Source of the DNA: Unio delphinus
Lineage: Eukaryota > Mollusca > Bivalvia > Unionida > Unionidae
Assembly (NCBI GenBank): GCA_029339505.1
Contig: JAQISU010000155.1
Location: forward strand, 21,563,501 to 21,627,500
DNA: 64,000 bases
Direction: 5' to 3'
Part shown: positions 1-11,940 of the stretch, piece by piece
Numbering within the stretch: the first letter of the stretch is position 1
Layout of the letters: each line of letters opens with the position of its first letter
Notes under the pieces: generated by a model
Told to the model about the DNA's origin: nothing
Database searches by the model: none
The model's input: only the letters and a program-made list of their open reading frames with translations
Made by a program: the position numbers and the translations under genes

Positions 1-325
1 GTTGTCAATCATAGTAATTTATATAATTAAGTAATTAATTATTGAAGTAGTCATTTTTTAAATTATTAATATTGGGTACATCATAAATTAAAATCCCCTC
101 CTAAGTATATTCTTAACTTCAACCTACAGTAAAATGTGTAGTTTTTAAGCTATATGACATGTATAATATTTTTATGTCCCTTTTTTTAAATTTAGACTTT
201 GAAAGACACGAGGCTGTTGCAAGTCCACTACAGTACACTGTATCACACATGGAGTCAAACCAGAGAAATGCTATTGGTTTGTGTTATTCTTATACTTTTC
301 AGTAGATTGTTCACACTTTGTAAAT

Positions 326-570
326 GTTGTTGTTGTTGTTGTTGGGTTTAATGCCATTTTTCAGCACACAATAGGCTATACATGGCCAGTATTAATAGTG
401 GAGAAAGAACACGGGAAAAACCCGGAAAGAACCACTGACCCACAAGAAGCTTCTGGCAAGCTTTCTCACATGTCCACATATGAGATTCGATCCCATGCAC
501 ACAGAGGTGAGATGGCAGTGATCCATAACAGAAAGCGCTTTAGACCACTCGGCCACTCAGTGGCCCCCCC
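326..570 (-). mobile_element. tRNA-headed SINE, family A
   Basis: Read on the minus strand, the element starts with a tRNA-like head (GGCCGAGTGGTCTAAAGCGC, A-box-like). A B-box-like segment follows, degraded here relative to GGTTCGAGTCT in other copies. After this comes a conserved body, then GGCATTAAACCC and an (AAC)n tail that shows here as GTTGTTGTTG at the left end. At least five other long copies occur in this window, so it is an active or recently active family. Family name not assigned. Confidence 0.85.
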
Positions 571-980
571 TTGTAAATGTATGTGACATTAGAGTTTTGA
601 TTTCTCACAGATTTAATTGTTGATCTCTACTAATCAGTTTTAATGTGGCCTTACACCACTGTCTGGTCTTCATTTTTGATTACCAGTTAATTGTTCAAAT
701 AGTAACATTGAATACATTATTTTACTACAGTGAATAATGCATCGTATCCTTTATCTTTACGCTTGAATATGATATAAATGAAGTGCAAGTAAATGTTGCA
801 TTGTGTAATGTAGTTTCAGTCTAAAAAAAAAATCCTAGTTTCAATTTTAAGAAAAGTGTCTTTTTCTGTATGTCTTTAACATTAAATAATTATATTTTAC
901 AGTTCATCAAATCAATCCTGATACCAGCACAGAGGATACAGGAATATACCAGAAGTTAAAGAGGGTCATATTCCAATTAC
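571..980. other. AT-rich non-coding stretch
   Basis: No gene or repeat recognised up to about 905. From 911 there is a divergent, frame-shifted first unit of the minisatellite that follows, preceded by an acceptor-like pyrimidine/AG (TATATTTTACAG). That suggests the repeat may once have been in an exon. Confidence 0.4.
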
Positions 981-984
981 TGAA

Positions 985-1475
985 CCTCAGTTGCATACTC
1001 GGATACCAGCATAGAGGATACAGCAAATATACTCGATGCTGCTGAGGATATCATTCCAACGACCAAACTTCAAACAACTGCATACTCGGATACCAGCATA
1101 GAGGATACAGCAAATATACTCGATGCTGCTGAGGATATCATTCCAATGACCAAACTTCAAACAACTGCATACTCGGATACCAGCATAGAGGATACAGCAA
1201 ATATACTCGATGCTGCTGAGGATATCATTCCAATGACCAAACTTCAAACAACTGCATACTCGGATACCAGCATAGAGGATACAGCAAATATACTCGATGC
1301 TGCTGAGGATATCATTCCAATGACCAAACTTCAAACAACTGCATACTCGGATACCAGCATAGAGGATACAGCAAATATACTCGATGCTGCTGAGGATATC
1401 ATTCCAACGACCAAACTTCAAACAACTGCAAATGATGGTAACTTTAATATCACTTTTCTACCTGTTAAAAAATGA
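985..1475 (+). repeat. 87-bp minisatellite, five units, open in phase on both strands
   Basis: Five near-identical 87-bp units start at 997, 1084, 1171, 1258 and 1345. Because 87 is 29 codons the plus frame repeats a 29-residue unit containing YSDTSIEDTANILDAAEDII. The minus strand is also open through all units. On the plus strand the frame runs from just after a TGA near 980 to TGA 1473-1475, with the first ATG at 1146. An upstream divergent unit (DTSTEDTG) is in another frame. This could be a decayed protein-coding repeat, perhaps of the transposon just downstream, or simply a satellite of a length divisible by three. Function not recognised. Confidence 0.7.
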
Positions 1476-2289
1476 CATACTAATTAAAATTTTTAAATGT
1501 ATATTAACATACCTTACATGTTTTTTTTAAAGTGTCAATATTGACCAGTCTTCCACTTTATAAATGTATAAACATTTTCACATTCCACTGAATGATTAAA
1601 AATTGCTAAACAATTGTAACCACATTTTCGCTTTTGAACACACATGCTTTACTGTTCCAATCATTACTTTTGAGGTGAACACTGTCTCTTCTTGCAAAAT
1701 AGGAAGTTTATACAAAATAGGAAGTTTATATGGCGTTTTAACCTTTCTCTCTTTCTTATTTAATAGACTTGTAATGTTTGTCAATTTCTTCTCTTTCCGG
1801 TGTTTGAAAAATATTTCTTCTAATCATCCCCATTTAGAAGATCAGAAAAAGACACTATTCTTGTAAAAAAAAAATAATGTTTTCATAATTAGTTTTGAGG
1901 ATTTTATTGGGAGAAAGGTGGGGGTGGCAATGCTGATAAAATATTTGAAAAGCAAAAAAAAATATAATCCATTTCCCACCCACTTCCAATCATTTTATTT
2001 CTTTTTGCAGATGACATGATCATTTCTCAACACCTCACTTACTCCACGATGGACCCCATCCCAAACAAGAAAAAGAAAATCATTCGGCAACTCTGCATGA
2101 TGACAAGTCACACCAAAGGAAAAACCAAGTTTCCATAAGAATACGAAGAATCCACGCCGAACAAAAGCGCACACAAGTAACCCCTAAACAGAAGTGGTCG
2201 GCAAAATCGAGTAGAGACATTAGTATGGGTGCAGAGACACAAACTGAAACACCATCTTCATTTTTTTTCAAGTCTGCTAAGATTACTCC
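1476..2289. other. Non-coding stretch, possibly 5' part of a decayed transposon
   Basis: Mostly AT-rich. Around 2010-2280 a plus-strand segment reads, across a frame shift, as a basic stretch followed by MGAETQTETP. Ser/Thr-rich 'TQTE/TQTD' linkers are common between the THAP finger and the catalytic domain of DDE_Tnp_4-class transposases. This fits the transposase remnant immediately downstream, but the segment alone is weak evidence. Confidence 0.3.
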
Positions 2290-3330
2290 AAGATAACATG
2301 TGAAAAGTCAAGTAAATATTAAAAAATTGAGAACTTAAAATCTTCAGACGAAGAATTGTAAAGATGTACTAGTATTGAAGATTATTAGCTTTTTACAATA
2401 CTACACAAATATTTAGTGAGTTGTTGCTCCAATATAGATTGTGAGACGATCCCTGGTCATGGTGATCTGAACAAATGTTTTTCTCAGAGATTCAGAAAAT
2501 CTATCTTTTTGTACTAGACAAATTGAAACGAAATCTTTTAGATTCAGTTCTTACCTCTGAATTTAATATTTCTACAGGCAGAATTTCTGTAATTTTCAAA
2601 TTATGGATTAAATGAATGTATAGAAAATTTAAGATACTTTAAAATATGGCCTTCAAAGGAAAATATTCAAAAACTTAATATCATCCAATATTTTCCAGAT
2701 CTTGTTAGAATTGCAGATTGTGTAAAATTTAGCCCACAGGTCCCAAGAGGTCTCATAGCTGTTTTCAAATTGCAAAGATTTTCATACTTTTAAAGCTATT
2801 TACACCACTGCTGCAAATGGAGCTTTAATTCACTGTTCAGATATGTTTGGTATCAATTCATCCGATAAAGAAATTTTCAGACAAAGTGATATAGTATTCA
2901 AACTGCAACGTGGCGATGGTCATATGGATGATAAAGATTTCTTGATAAAAGATTTAATTCAAAGAAAAAGAATAACTCTTTATTGACCACCATATCTCTC
3001 TAAAAAGAGCAAACAATTTGACACTCAATACCGCAGCTCAGGGAGATATATAGCTATATCAAATATAACTGTTGAAAATTATAATGCTTACCTGGCTACA
3101 TTTGCATTTTTGATAAAATAAAAAAAAAGATCTCAATGCTGTACATGCCTCTCATGAATGAAATCAGTTACATCTTTATCTTTTTAGTAACTTTAGGACC
3201 TTTAATTAGAATAAAGTTTCTGAGGGGTAAAAGTGTACCTGAAGAAATTGATGATTTATATAAACCCTGATAAACCTGTATTTAACCAGGCTGATCAGAT
3301 TTACACTAGTTGCATAAACCATTTTATTTA
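2290..3330 (+). pseudogene. Decayed DDE_Tnp_4 (THAP/ISL2EU-like) transposase
   Basis: In several shifted plus-strand frames this stretch reads as the catalytic domain of a DDE_Tnp_4-type transposase of the PIF/Harbinger-ISL2EU kind. Near 2641-2715 it gives WPSKENIQKL followed by DLVRIADC, at the place of the first catalytic Asp. Near 2795-3000 it gives FKAIYTTAANGALIHCSDM, then SSDKEIFRQSD and a second-Asp segment GHMDDKDFLI, followed by PPYLSKKSKQ after a stop. At least three frame shifts and several in-frame stops break it, so no transposase can be made. Element ends and target duplication were not located. Assignment rests on the order and spacing of these motifs. Confidence 0.65.
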
Positions 3331-3923
3331 TGCTACAGCGGCAAAAGGGTCGTATTAAAATGACTCATTTTGTTTCATCTGTGTTTTTAAAGAAAACAAT
3401 AAAGTTGCATTTCAAAATAGACAAATTTGTTATTTAATTTTTGGTCATTAATATACTTCACTTGAAGAACCAGCATAATTAAAATTAATTATATCATACA
3501 TGTATGTGACTGTGTATTCAGACATGCCCTAAGCAAACACTTGTTCTTCAAATGAAAGGGATTGGTATCATAGAAATGTTATTTTATCCCTTAGCATGCT
3601 ATATTGTTTTAGTGGGCTGCTTTGTCTTAAATTTTGTATCATTCCATTTATGCTACAAAAGGGTGCGCTAGAGAGTAGACAGTGTAAACCATGATGAGTT
3701 ACCCACATGCTGATCAAGGTTACAGTGATGGAGTAAATTATTGTTGCCACAGTCTACTGGTGATAACATAAGGTAAAACCAGGCTAGTGAACAATGTAAA
3801 TTCTGATTAGGTAACAATGGTTGCATATATATATCATTGTAGTCAAGCTCAGTGAGCTGAGGTTACTTATGAAGTTGAACTTGGGCATGTTTGACTTTCT
3901 AAAAGGTGTGTGTGTGTATGTGT

Positions 3924-3970
<47 letters not shown>

Positions 3971-4364
3971 ATTGCTTCAGGAGTCATTGCTGCTAGGATC
4001 AGAAAGGTTTGTCCATCAATAATCGGTTATATTGCAAAGGATTTATGAAAGGTAGATTCATTGGAGGAAATTATAAATGTTTATATTGTCACAGTAATCT
4101 GATACTGTTTGAAACGATAAACCAATAAACAAAAAAATCTAGATGTAAATATTTCTTGAAATACTTTCCTTTATATCCAAAAATCTTGGAAAGATGCCAT
4201 CAAAAACCACTTAAAGTACATAACAAAATTCATAAGTTTGGTTATAAATATCTTTTTTTTTTTGAAAAAAAAAAAAGGCAACATGTTTGATTATAAGTTG
4301 ACTTTGGGATGGTTCACTGACCCACTGGTCAACCTATTATGGGGATAATTAAAAAAAACATCAA
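3331..4364. other. Non-coding stretch with a TG/TA microsatellite
   Basis: No gene seen. A (TG)n/(TA)n tract lies at 3907-3968. Small open frames across it are created by the dinucleotide repeat and are not genes. Confidence 0.5.
3928..3968. repeat. (AT)n microsatellite
   Basis: About 20 AT units, preceded by a short TG-rich tract from 3907. Confidence 0.9.
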
Positions 4365-4372
4365 GTGACTAC

Positions 4373-4528
4373 CAACGTTCCCTCTAAGCTGCGCGCATGC
4401 GCAGCTACTCAGACATCCCTGCACAGCTGATTTGTCAATCCAACATTCAAGTTTGCACGTATCCATAATGCTTGCACAATGCATCGAGCATTGCGCACAC
4501 ATCTTCCATTCACTTAGAGGGAACGTTG
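4373..4528. mobile_element. hAT-type MITE with intact ends and 8-bp target duplication
   Basis: A 156-bp element is bounded by perfect 16-bp inverted ends (CAACGTTCCCTCTAAG on the left, its complement on the right). The direct repeat GTGACTAC flanks it exactly at 4365-4372 and 4529-4536. An 8-bp target duplication and short inverted ends are the signature of the hAT superfamily. There is no coding capacity, so it must have been moved by a transposase made elsewhere. Perfect ends and duplication suggest a fairly recent insertion. Confidence 0.92.
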
Positions 4529-4536
4529 GTGACTAC

Positions 4537-5141
4537 ACATAATTTTTATAATAGCTAGCTTTATAGCAATTCTTTTCTTCTACTTTTGTAAAATTTTGAC
4601 AGCCAATATACTCATTGAGAAAGGTTTGGCAGGAATTGGTCTACCCATTTTTTATTCAGTTCTAATCTCTGACACTGAAAACGTCCAGACTCGGAATGAA
4701 GCAAGGCCAAAGCACAATACTATGCAAATGACCTATATACATACAGTTGTAACTGAATTTGGTGATACCAAGCATAATTTGGTTTTGATGCAATAACTTC
4801 ACCTGAAGTTCCATGTTGGTTTATTTTCACGGATTTTAATGGATACCCAGGTTCTTTAACACTGTCATCAACAGTCTTGTGGCTCCATTTTATTGCTACT
4901 TTACATTCCACAATTCAGCTTCACCATCCAGATAGGTTAGATCATGAGCATTAAGAAATGTAAAGTTATCAAATTTTTAATAGGATGTTTCCATAGGTTT
5001 ACCATAGAAACTAAATCAGTACTGTTAAGCCCTATAGAAACTGAGTTACCATGGCTTCTTAAGTCTATTCTTGACCATCAAGAAGGTTAACCATCATATA
5101 TGTGCTCAAAGTCAACCATCATTATCACCAGAATTGTTGGC
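4537..5141. other. Non-coding stretch, nothing recognised
   Basis: Only short open frames without family resemblance. Confidence 0.4.
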
Positions 5142-5443
5142 TGCTCTGGTGTCCTTGTGGTTAGAGCATTCACATCAGATGCAGGAAGTTGTGGGTTCAA
5201 GACCTGACTAAGTCATGCCAAAGACATGAGAAAAAATGTACTTACTGCCTCATAAGGCGCTCAGCATTAATAGGTTAGTGTTAGGACTGGTCGGCCTGGT
5301 GTCAGGATAATATGACTGGGTGGGACATCATGTTACATGTCTGTAGCATGAGGCCCCAGTGATAGACATCACTATAAACTGTCATATTGCAGACATGTTA
5401 GTGAACATAGTGATTTTTTTAAAAGCTACATTAAAAATCAACT
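5142..5443 (+). mobile_element. tRNA-headed SINE, family B
   Basis: The head (CTTGTGGTTAGAGC, then GTGGGTTCAAG) has tRNA-like A- and B-box segments. The body contains TTAGTGTTAGGACTGGTC, GACTGGGTGGGACATCATG and GACATCACTATAAACTG. The copy at 17009 shares the same order of motifs. It ends in a CA-rich tail next to the microsatellite at 5444. This looks like a core-domain SINE widespread in molluscs, but the name was not verified. Confidence 0.8.
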
Positions 5444-5471
5444 TCACACACACACACACACACACACACAA
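5444..5471. repeat. (AC)n microsatellite
   Basis: About 14 AC units at the 3' end of the SINE, perhaps grown from its tail. Confidence 0.85.
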
Positions 5472-7645
5472 CAGGATAGTTGGTTTTAAGCTGCAAAAAG
5501 AGTCCAACAAACTTAATTATTTTTACAGTATCTTACTGGGACTGGACAGACTGGATTTTATTGTTTCTTTGTTTGTTTTATATATTTGTTTCAATTGTTT
5601 TGTGCTTTTTATTGGAGAGGGTATGAGCCAGTGGTGACTGGACTGGTCTAAATGACATCCCCTGATACAGAAATTAGCACGTAGATCATACCGTATTGCT
5701 GGTACATACTGTGATGTATTTGGGATCATTGTCCACTTGGCTTATATCTAGGACTGTATTAGACTAAGGTATTGTATGCAAGAGACCACTGAACATAGAC
5801 ATGTCTTCGGTGGAAATCAGGTTGATCACTGAGTTGATACATGATTTTTGACACTCGGTATAATGGATTGGATTCAGTTAATGACTAAGAGATGTAGACT
5901 GTTGGAATAGGCATGAAATTCATTTTTTTCTTCTATGATTGTCAGAAATACCCATTTATGGATGTCTAATGAGTTTGTGTGTGTCAAACAGCTTCAGAGA
6001 TGGAAGCAGGTCATTGGCTTCATTTAATTATTGAAGCTCTCTAAGAAAGTTGCAGCCTGAATTCAATTTCTCCTTTAAATACGCTGGTGCCAGATGTTCT
6101 GTCTGGTACATGCCAAGTTTGTTTCCCTATTTGTACTTGGATGGTTTGCTAGTGCAGGAACCAAGTGACAAGAAAGAATTTGAAGGGATTTTGTATTTTC
6201 TTAGTTAAGCAAGTATGAATTGTTATCATTAGAAACTTCAGATTTAATGAATCAGAGTAAATATATGCATTTTTTTTGCATCTCTTCAGTAAAAGGGGTT
6301 GGTAGCATCAAATAAATGTGCTTATTGATTAATGCAAGCTTGGTTGAAAAAATGAAGGGACTAATTCTTGACTAAAAATGTAGGAGTGAAAATTCTCCAC
6401 TCCATCTGAGAAAGGGAATCGTTTAAATGCTGGATGGGTTGAAAATAACATACAGCAATCCTTACAAATATTGTGCTTTTTGAACAGTCCATTTCTATGC
6501 ACATTTTGCATATTTTTATCAGCATGAATCCTGCAGCCTTGCATCATACAGTGGTCACAGCTCATCACATTATTTGGACAACCTCAGCTATTTCTGTTAC
6601 AAAAAAATACATCTTGGCTGTATGTTTGTGCAGTAATTTTTGGTTCACCGAAAATATCTTTGCAAAAAAACAAAGAAGCCTTGATCTATTCAGACCACCA
6701 CAGCTGTTGCTATTATTGGAGTGATGGTTGAATTGACGAGATGATGTGAATGAAAATTAGATTGATGCATTCACATCTCCTCTGTAAATTCTTGTTTCAT
6801 AATTTGCCTTGGTGATTGAAATGGTTGCTGTGGACAGACATTCAAGGTATGATTATGTGATTGACCTCAGATTTGCATTTTAGGAGTGCTTGTTTCCGCA
6901 CATGACAAAACTACAATTCTTTAAAAAGAACTGCTTTAAAGGAATAAAATTTAATGGAACAAAAGTGTCTCTCTTAAATAATTATTGCTTAGGTGAAATG
7001 ATTTTGTACTTACCATGGCAGTCCAAGTACAATGTTGGGTGACTTCAATGGAAAACACTGAAGAGTAAGATAACAGATCACTGACCAAATTTAGGCAAGA
7101 TAGTATTACACAAAAATTAATCCACAAAGCTTATGGCAATGATGCCAACAGTACTGGAAAAACTTTAATGCAGAACATACCAAGTTGCTGATGTATGTAA
7201 TAGTCACACTGACATTCAGGGACTGACCATTACATTTTTGGACATATGGGGGTGGGCATTTTTATTTTTTTAAAATCTGGTGTCGCCCCAAAATGGCTTG
7301 AAAAATTATTTTGTTCTGATTTTTAACAGAAAAAAGTCCTTGTTCTACCCATCATTTTAGTTTTATTTTTTTCTTTAATATCCTGTGATAAAAATAAGAG
7401 AACCTGGTACATGTAAAGAAAATCCCATACTATCCTCCATTGCCTCCCCTGACAACTGCACATGAACAGCTAGGTCTTGAATTGTCTACGAATTGTTCCA
7501 GAGTACTTCTTGAAGAACTGTTTTACCTGGATATTTCATGAGCAGTTTGTGAGCGTTAAATTGCCAAATGTTCAATAACACGATTTGAAGACTTGTTCTA
7601 GAATATTAGTTCTTGAACATTTGGCCATTTAATTAGTTTGTGAAA
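5472..7645. other. Non-coding stretch, nothing recognised
   Basis: AT-rich, with short chance frames only (for example 6329-6724 on both strands). No domain, repeat array or paired inverted ends noticed. Confidence 0.4.
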
Positions 7646-7690
7646 TTATTATTATTATTATTATTATTGTTATTATTATTATTATTATTA
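7646..7690. repeat. (ATT)n microsatellite
   Basis: About 15 trinucleotide units with one G interruption. Confidence 0.9.
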
Positions 7691-7801
7691 TATAGGCTTT
7701 TTTGTTTTAAAAAGCTTTACTTTTCAGCAAGTGGACACAGTAGTTAGTTTAATATTGAGCAGCTGTCACATACACTAGCATACTAGTAGAATCAATTTAC
7801 T

Positions 7802-7925
7802 TAATGTGCCAGCAAATCAGGGTCCACATTGATTGTTATAATGATTACAAAGTGCATTGACCCAGATCAGACCCATCATGCAGATCTGGTTCTATGTTGT
7901 TTGCAGTTGAATCAGAAACAGAAAT
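7802..7925 (-). mobile_element. Foldback/MITE-like repeat, family F, divergent copy
   Basis: Contains CAGATCTGGTTC then GTTTGCAGTTGAA at the right and AAATCAGGGTCCA at the left. These segments recur, partly inverted, at 23252-23395 and 26690-26850. Ends are not clear in this copy. Confidence 0.45.
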
Positions 7926-9550
7926 GATTATATACATAATATAAATATTTCTTTTTCATGTAAGCATGGAATAGGGTCGGAAAAGTCTCCATTGTTGCAT
8001 CAGTAAATGAGGGATTTTAATTTTACCCTTGGTTCAGCTTTCATGTAGATATGGTATGCCTATACATTGTATCCTTCAGTCTTATCACTTTTCTGTTTGG
8101 TTACTGTCGGGGACTAGATAAGTTTCACAAAATTGCCAGAAGTCAAGGTCACACTGCTTGTTGCATCATCGGATTACATGAAAGGGAAGTACATGTACAA
8201 GTTAATTCCCTTGTTATGCCAAGAAGCAATTAGGTACAATAGTCCTCCACAATTAGGTGCCCTGGCGTACTAAGGGCCCCATTTATATGGTGGATATTAT
8301 CATATATTCCAGTGTCATGTAATAGTATTACAATATATGATATACCCAGTAGAGTAAACAGCTGAAATAATAACTAAATATGGAAATCAGTCTTCCTTTG
8401 TGTAAATATTCAGACAGAAAGCTGGTATTTTGTATGTTGGACTTCATGTTAAAGATGAACATGATGTAGAAATAGTTAATAATTCAAAAGTCAACAAAAC
8501 CTCTATGTACCAAATGGGTATCAGAATTTGGAGGAGAAAATATTAACCATTTTCTGACATGCATTGCATTAGGCCAAACAAAAAATGTGTTTCCATAAGG
8601 CTGACCATCCCTGTTGTCATTGTGAATCCTGGTACTTATCCATCATTTAATAAAAATCACGTTAAATATAAATCATGTTTTTAGAAGATAAAAAGTGAAG
8701 CAGACCTGCATACTCTTACATTAGAACCACTGCAGTAGGAAACATTTTTTTTTCCTTTGGCCTTAGGACACGATGAAGTTTATACCACATATAGTACCAT
8801 TACCCCTCCCCCACCCCCATTCATCTTACCTCAGAAAGTTAATTCAATATATTTCCATAGTGTGTATTTTATTATTTTATTCCAGATTTGAAGTTAATAC
8901 ACAGCTACTGTGAAATCATAAATGTTGCAGGTTTTTATCTCAATTTACTTGAAGTCGATATTGTGACTGTCAGCTAATTATTTGTAAAATGCTCATGAGC
9001 CAGTGTACTTGACTTGGGAAGAGAATTGCATGTATGTACATTGTAGGGTCAGGGAAAGTGCTGTTTGATATTTCCCATTTTTATCAATAGTTATTGGCAA
9101 ATATTTATTTTGTGCAAAGATTATTTCATATTTTCTTTCCAAGCCTTTTTTTTAAAAGACTTTTTTCTTGTGAATAACTCTTAAGTAATGAAACTAGATG
9201 GTGTATTCCAAAACTTTGGGGAGGCAGGAACTAATTTTCTGATAGCTGGTCCTGATCAAGGTTACATTATACTGTTTTATATCTATTCAGTGTTCATCTC
9301 ATATAAGAGATGAATCCAATGCCTCTGTATGGTTTGCAGTTAAACCAATAATATTCAGGTTGAATAAGCGTTTCTGTATGTCTGTTATTTTTTACTCTGT
9401 CAAAGCATCAATCCCACAGAACAAATCAGGCATATAATTTATGCTTGTTCTTTTGCATTATTTTGTTGCTTCTGTCTTTTGTTACAGAGTTCTGCTGAAT
9501 AAATGAAACCATTATCTATCCAGAGATTTGAAATATATCAGAATTGACCC
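7926..9550. other. Non-coding stretch, nothing recognised
   Basis: No gene or structured repeat noticed. Confidence 0.4.
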
Positions 9551-9580
9551 TGGGGCCCCGAGTGGTCTAAAGCGCTGAAC
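9551..9580 (+). mobile_element. SINE family A, head-only fragment
   Basis: GGGGCCCCGAGTGGTCTAAA plus GCGCTGAACG matches the first 30 bases of the family A SINE, then the similarity stops in a T-rich run. It is a truncated copy. Confidence 0.6.
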
Positions 9581-9979
9581 GTTTTTTAATTTTAATTTTA
9601 ACGTTTTCAACATCTATGCTTTCAACCTCTTCCTCAAAATATATAAGTTAAATGTAGTTTCTGTGGAAGGGCTTGTTAAAGATTGTCAGAGTTGAAGTAT
9701 AAAATGTCTATTTCTTTTAAAGCTATATATAAGTTACTGTTGCTAATTTGAGAAACTTAATCTTCTATCTTGCCTCTAATATTCAGCATGTTCAAAATCT
9801 AAAACTAATTATAAATCCTGTAAATAATCATTAAATTAATTTGCATAAACACAAATGCTTGTTCTCACTAGATAGACCATAGAGGTAGACCAAATGATTA
9901 ATGTCCATAAGGTCATGGGTAAGTGTGTTGTAAAGATTCTGCTTGTATTATTTTACGCTGCAGAAGCAGAACATATCTT

Positions 9980-10434
9980 GAAGGACTCACCGTTTTAATT
10001 CAGTTCCCATAATAAACCTATTCAAACACCATGAGATTATAAAGTCAATAACTATATTTATCAGTATAGATGAAACCAGGATGTCAGCTTCTGTGTAGAG
10101 GAAAGGAGCCATGGCATTTTCTGTATCTACGTGTGTTTGAAACGTGATTTCAATTGTAAACCAAAGAGTCGGGTGCTAATTTAAGTAATGAGTGTTCCAA
10201 ACTCAAAGACTGTTAAAGGACTGAAATTCCTTCAATTAGACAATGTCTCTATTGTTTTTTTTTCACAATTACAACTAGAATAAGCTCTCAAAACTTTCAT
10301 TTTCCTAAAACATAACTTTCATTATTAACCAGTCCTGGGTCAGCCAAACCCATATATACTCTAATTTTATGTTCACCCATATCCAGGCTGGCTCCCATTT
10401 TTCCTTGTCATTAGTACTGTGTCCAATATCTAAC
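9980..10434 (+). repeat. Dispersed repeat R, uninterrupted copy 1
   Basis: About 450 bp running from GAAGGACTCACCG through TTCAGTTCCCAT, GAGTGTTCCAAACTC and CCAGGCTGG to GTGTCC. Similar sequence recurs at 45343-45750 and in two halves at 11585-11607 and 13941-14388. Not coding. Class unknown. It serves as an empty-site comparison for the 2.33-kb insertion. Confidence 0.8.
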
Positions 10435-10764
10435 CCTTGAATTTCTTGACAGACCTAACAAGTAGTCCAGTACATAAGTAAGCAATGTGCATGGTTCTGC
10501 TTGTCAAAGATAACATTAGTGAATATTAAATTATATTGTAAGGTAATGTTCACTAAAAGAGCAATAGTGCATTTCAGTCAACATTTAAATATTTCAGCTT
10601 TATTTAAGAAAATCAGAAAAATATATTAAAATAAAGCTGTTTAATAGGAATCATCTTTTTACTATCAGCATTTATTGCCCTTTAGTTTAATGCTGAAATA
10701 TATTGCCAGCCTTGTCATTATATAATTAAGGAATAAAAGGTCAAGGTGTTCAGGTATTATTAGG

Positions 10765-11020
10765 GGGCCCTGTGTGGCCAGAGTGGTCTAAAGTGCTTTC
10801 ATTATGGATCACTGCCATCTCACCTCTGTCTGTGTGGGTTTGAGTCTCAGATTCGGCCAATGTGAGTATGTGAGAAAGCTTGCCAATAGCTTCTCGTGGT
10901 TCGGTGGTTCTTTAATGTGTTTTCCCCGGTTCTTCCTGCACAAATAATACTGAATGCCTTGTATAGCCTGTTGTGTGCTGAAAAATGGTGTTAAGCCCTA
11001 CAGCAACAACAACAACAACA
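10765..11020 (+). mobile_element. tRNA-headed SINE, family A, full-length
   Basis: Complete copy with the head GTGTGGCCAGAGTGGTCTAA, a B-box-like GGGTTTGAGTCTC, the body, GGTGTTAAGCCCTA and an (AAC)n tail. Confidence 0.85.
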
Positions 11021-11584
11021 TATATTATTACAGAAAGAGATATGTAAATGACAAAAATTACACAAAATTCCTCCCAGAAGACATATAGTTTAAAGCTAAA
11101 GTAAGGTAGACATATGTCCATCAGAATGCAAAATATGAACTTTCAAAACATTCAGTGAAAGAAATTATCGGGATGCAAAGTCATGAGAGTTCATCACCAA
11201 TAAGCATGGTGGAAGAGACCTAAGTGATCATATCTGAAGCATTACATTTCAAAACAACTAGGAAATATCATATTGCATACTTTAATTGCTCTACAAATGG
11301 TACATTGTATAAATTGTATATACAAGTTGCCTAGATGTAAACCAAAGTGCAAAGCACTCCATCTAACAGTCAAATCTACACACTGTTCCCCATCCCTCCT
11401 TCTTGGCAAAAGTTGATATATCTGAATATGTTTTTAATATCCCACTGAAAGTCACCGTGATTTACAAAAGGTATTAATTTTGCTTTTTTTATCCACAAAA
11501 AACCATAAGATTGCATTTATAGTAAAGTTAATTGGACTTGCATATGTGGAGTCTTTGTGGCTGCCTATATATAGTTCTCATGAT
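11021..11584. other. Non-coding stretch, nothing recognised
   Basis: No gene or repeat recognised. Confidence 0.4.
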
Positions 11585-11607
11585 ACTAATTCAGTTCCCA
11601 TAGTAAA
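11585..11607 (+). repeat. Dispersed repeat R, left half of interrupted copy
   Basis: ACTAATTCAGTTCCCATAGT and AAA match the start of repeat R, then break off exactly where the inverted end of the 2.33-kb insertion begins. The right half resumes at 13941. Confidence 0.75.
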
Positions 11608-11629
11608 CCCAAACCAAAATGCATCCTTG

Positions 11630-11940
11630 CCGCAAGCTTGTGGTAAGCTTGCGGCAAGCTTGCGATAAGCTGATTTGATGTTTATAAGCTAACATGGATG
11701 CTTGCGCAAGCTTGTGCAAGCTTAAGGCAAACAAGCTGGATATAACCGCAAGCTTGTACAAGGTTTCTTATTTGCTTCAGAAAGTAAAACTAGCTTACCG
11801 CAAGCTTGTACAAGGTTTCTTATTTGCTTCAGAAAGTAAAACTAGCTTACCGCAAGCTTGTACAAGGTTTCTTATATATTTGCTCCAGAAAGTAAAACTA
11901 GCTTGCGCAAGCTTATTTCTTTTCTTCAGAAAGTAAAACT
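11630..11940. repeat. Left palindromic array, about 52-bp units
   Basis: Starts with clustered AAGCTTGC palindromes, then about four 52-bp units, each with CCGCAAGCTTGTACAAGG, TTTGCTTCAGAAAG and AAAACTAGCTT. The units degrade toward 11940. Confidence 0.85.

Noticed and set aside
195..285. Possible zinc-finger-like phrase (THGVKPEKC)
   Set aside because: Only one linker-like phrase, with no paired Cys/His spacing and stops nearby.
10765..10850. tRNA gene suggested by A- and B-box-like segments (also in other SINE copies)
   Set aside because: The boxes belong to SINE heads. The segment cannot fold into a full cloverleaf with matched acceptor stem and the body continues as SINE.
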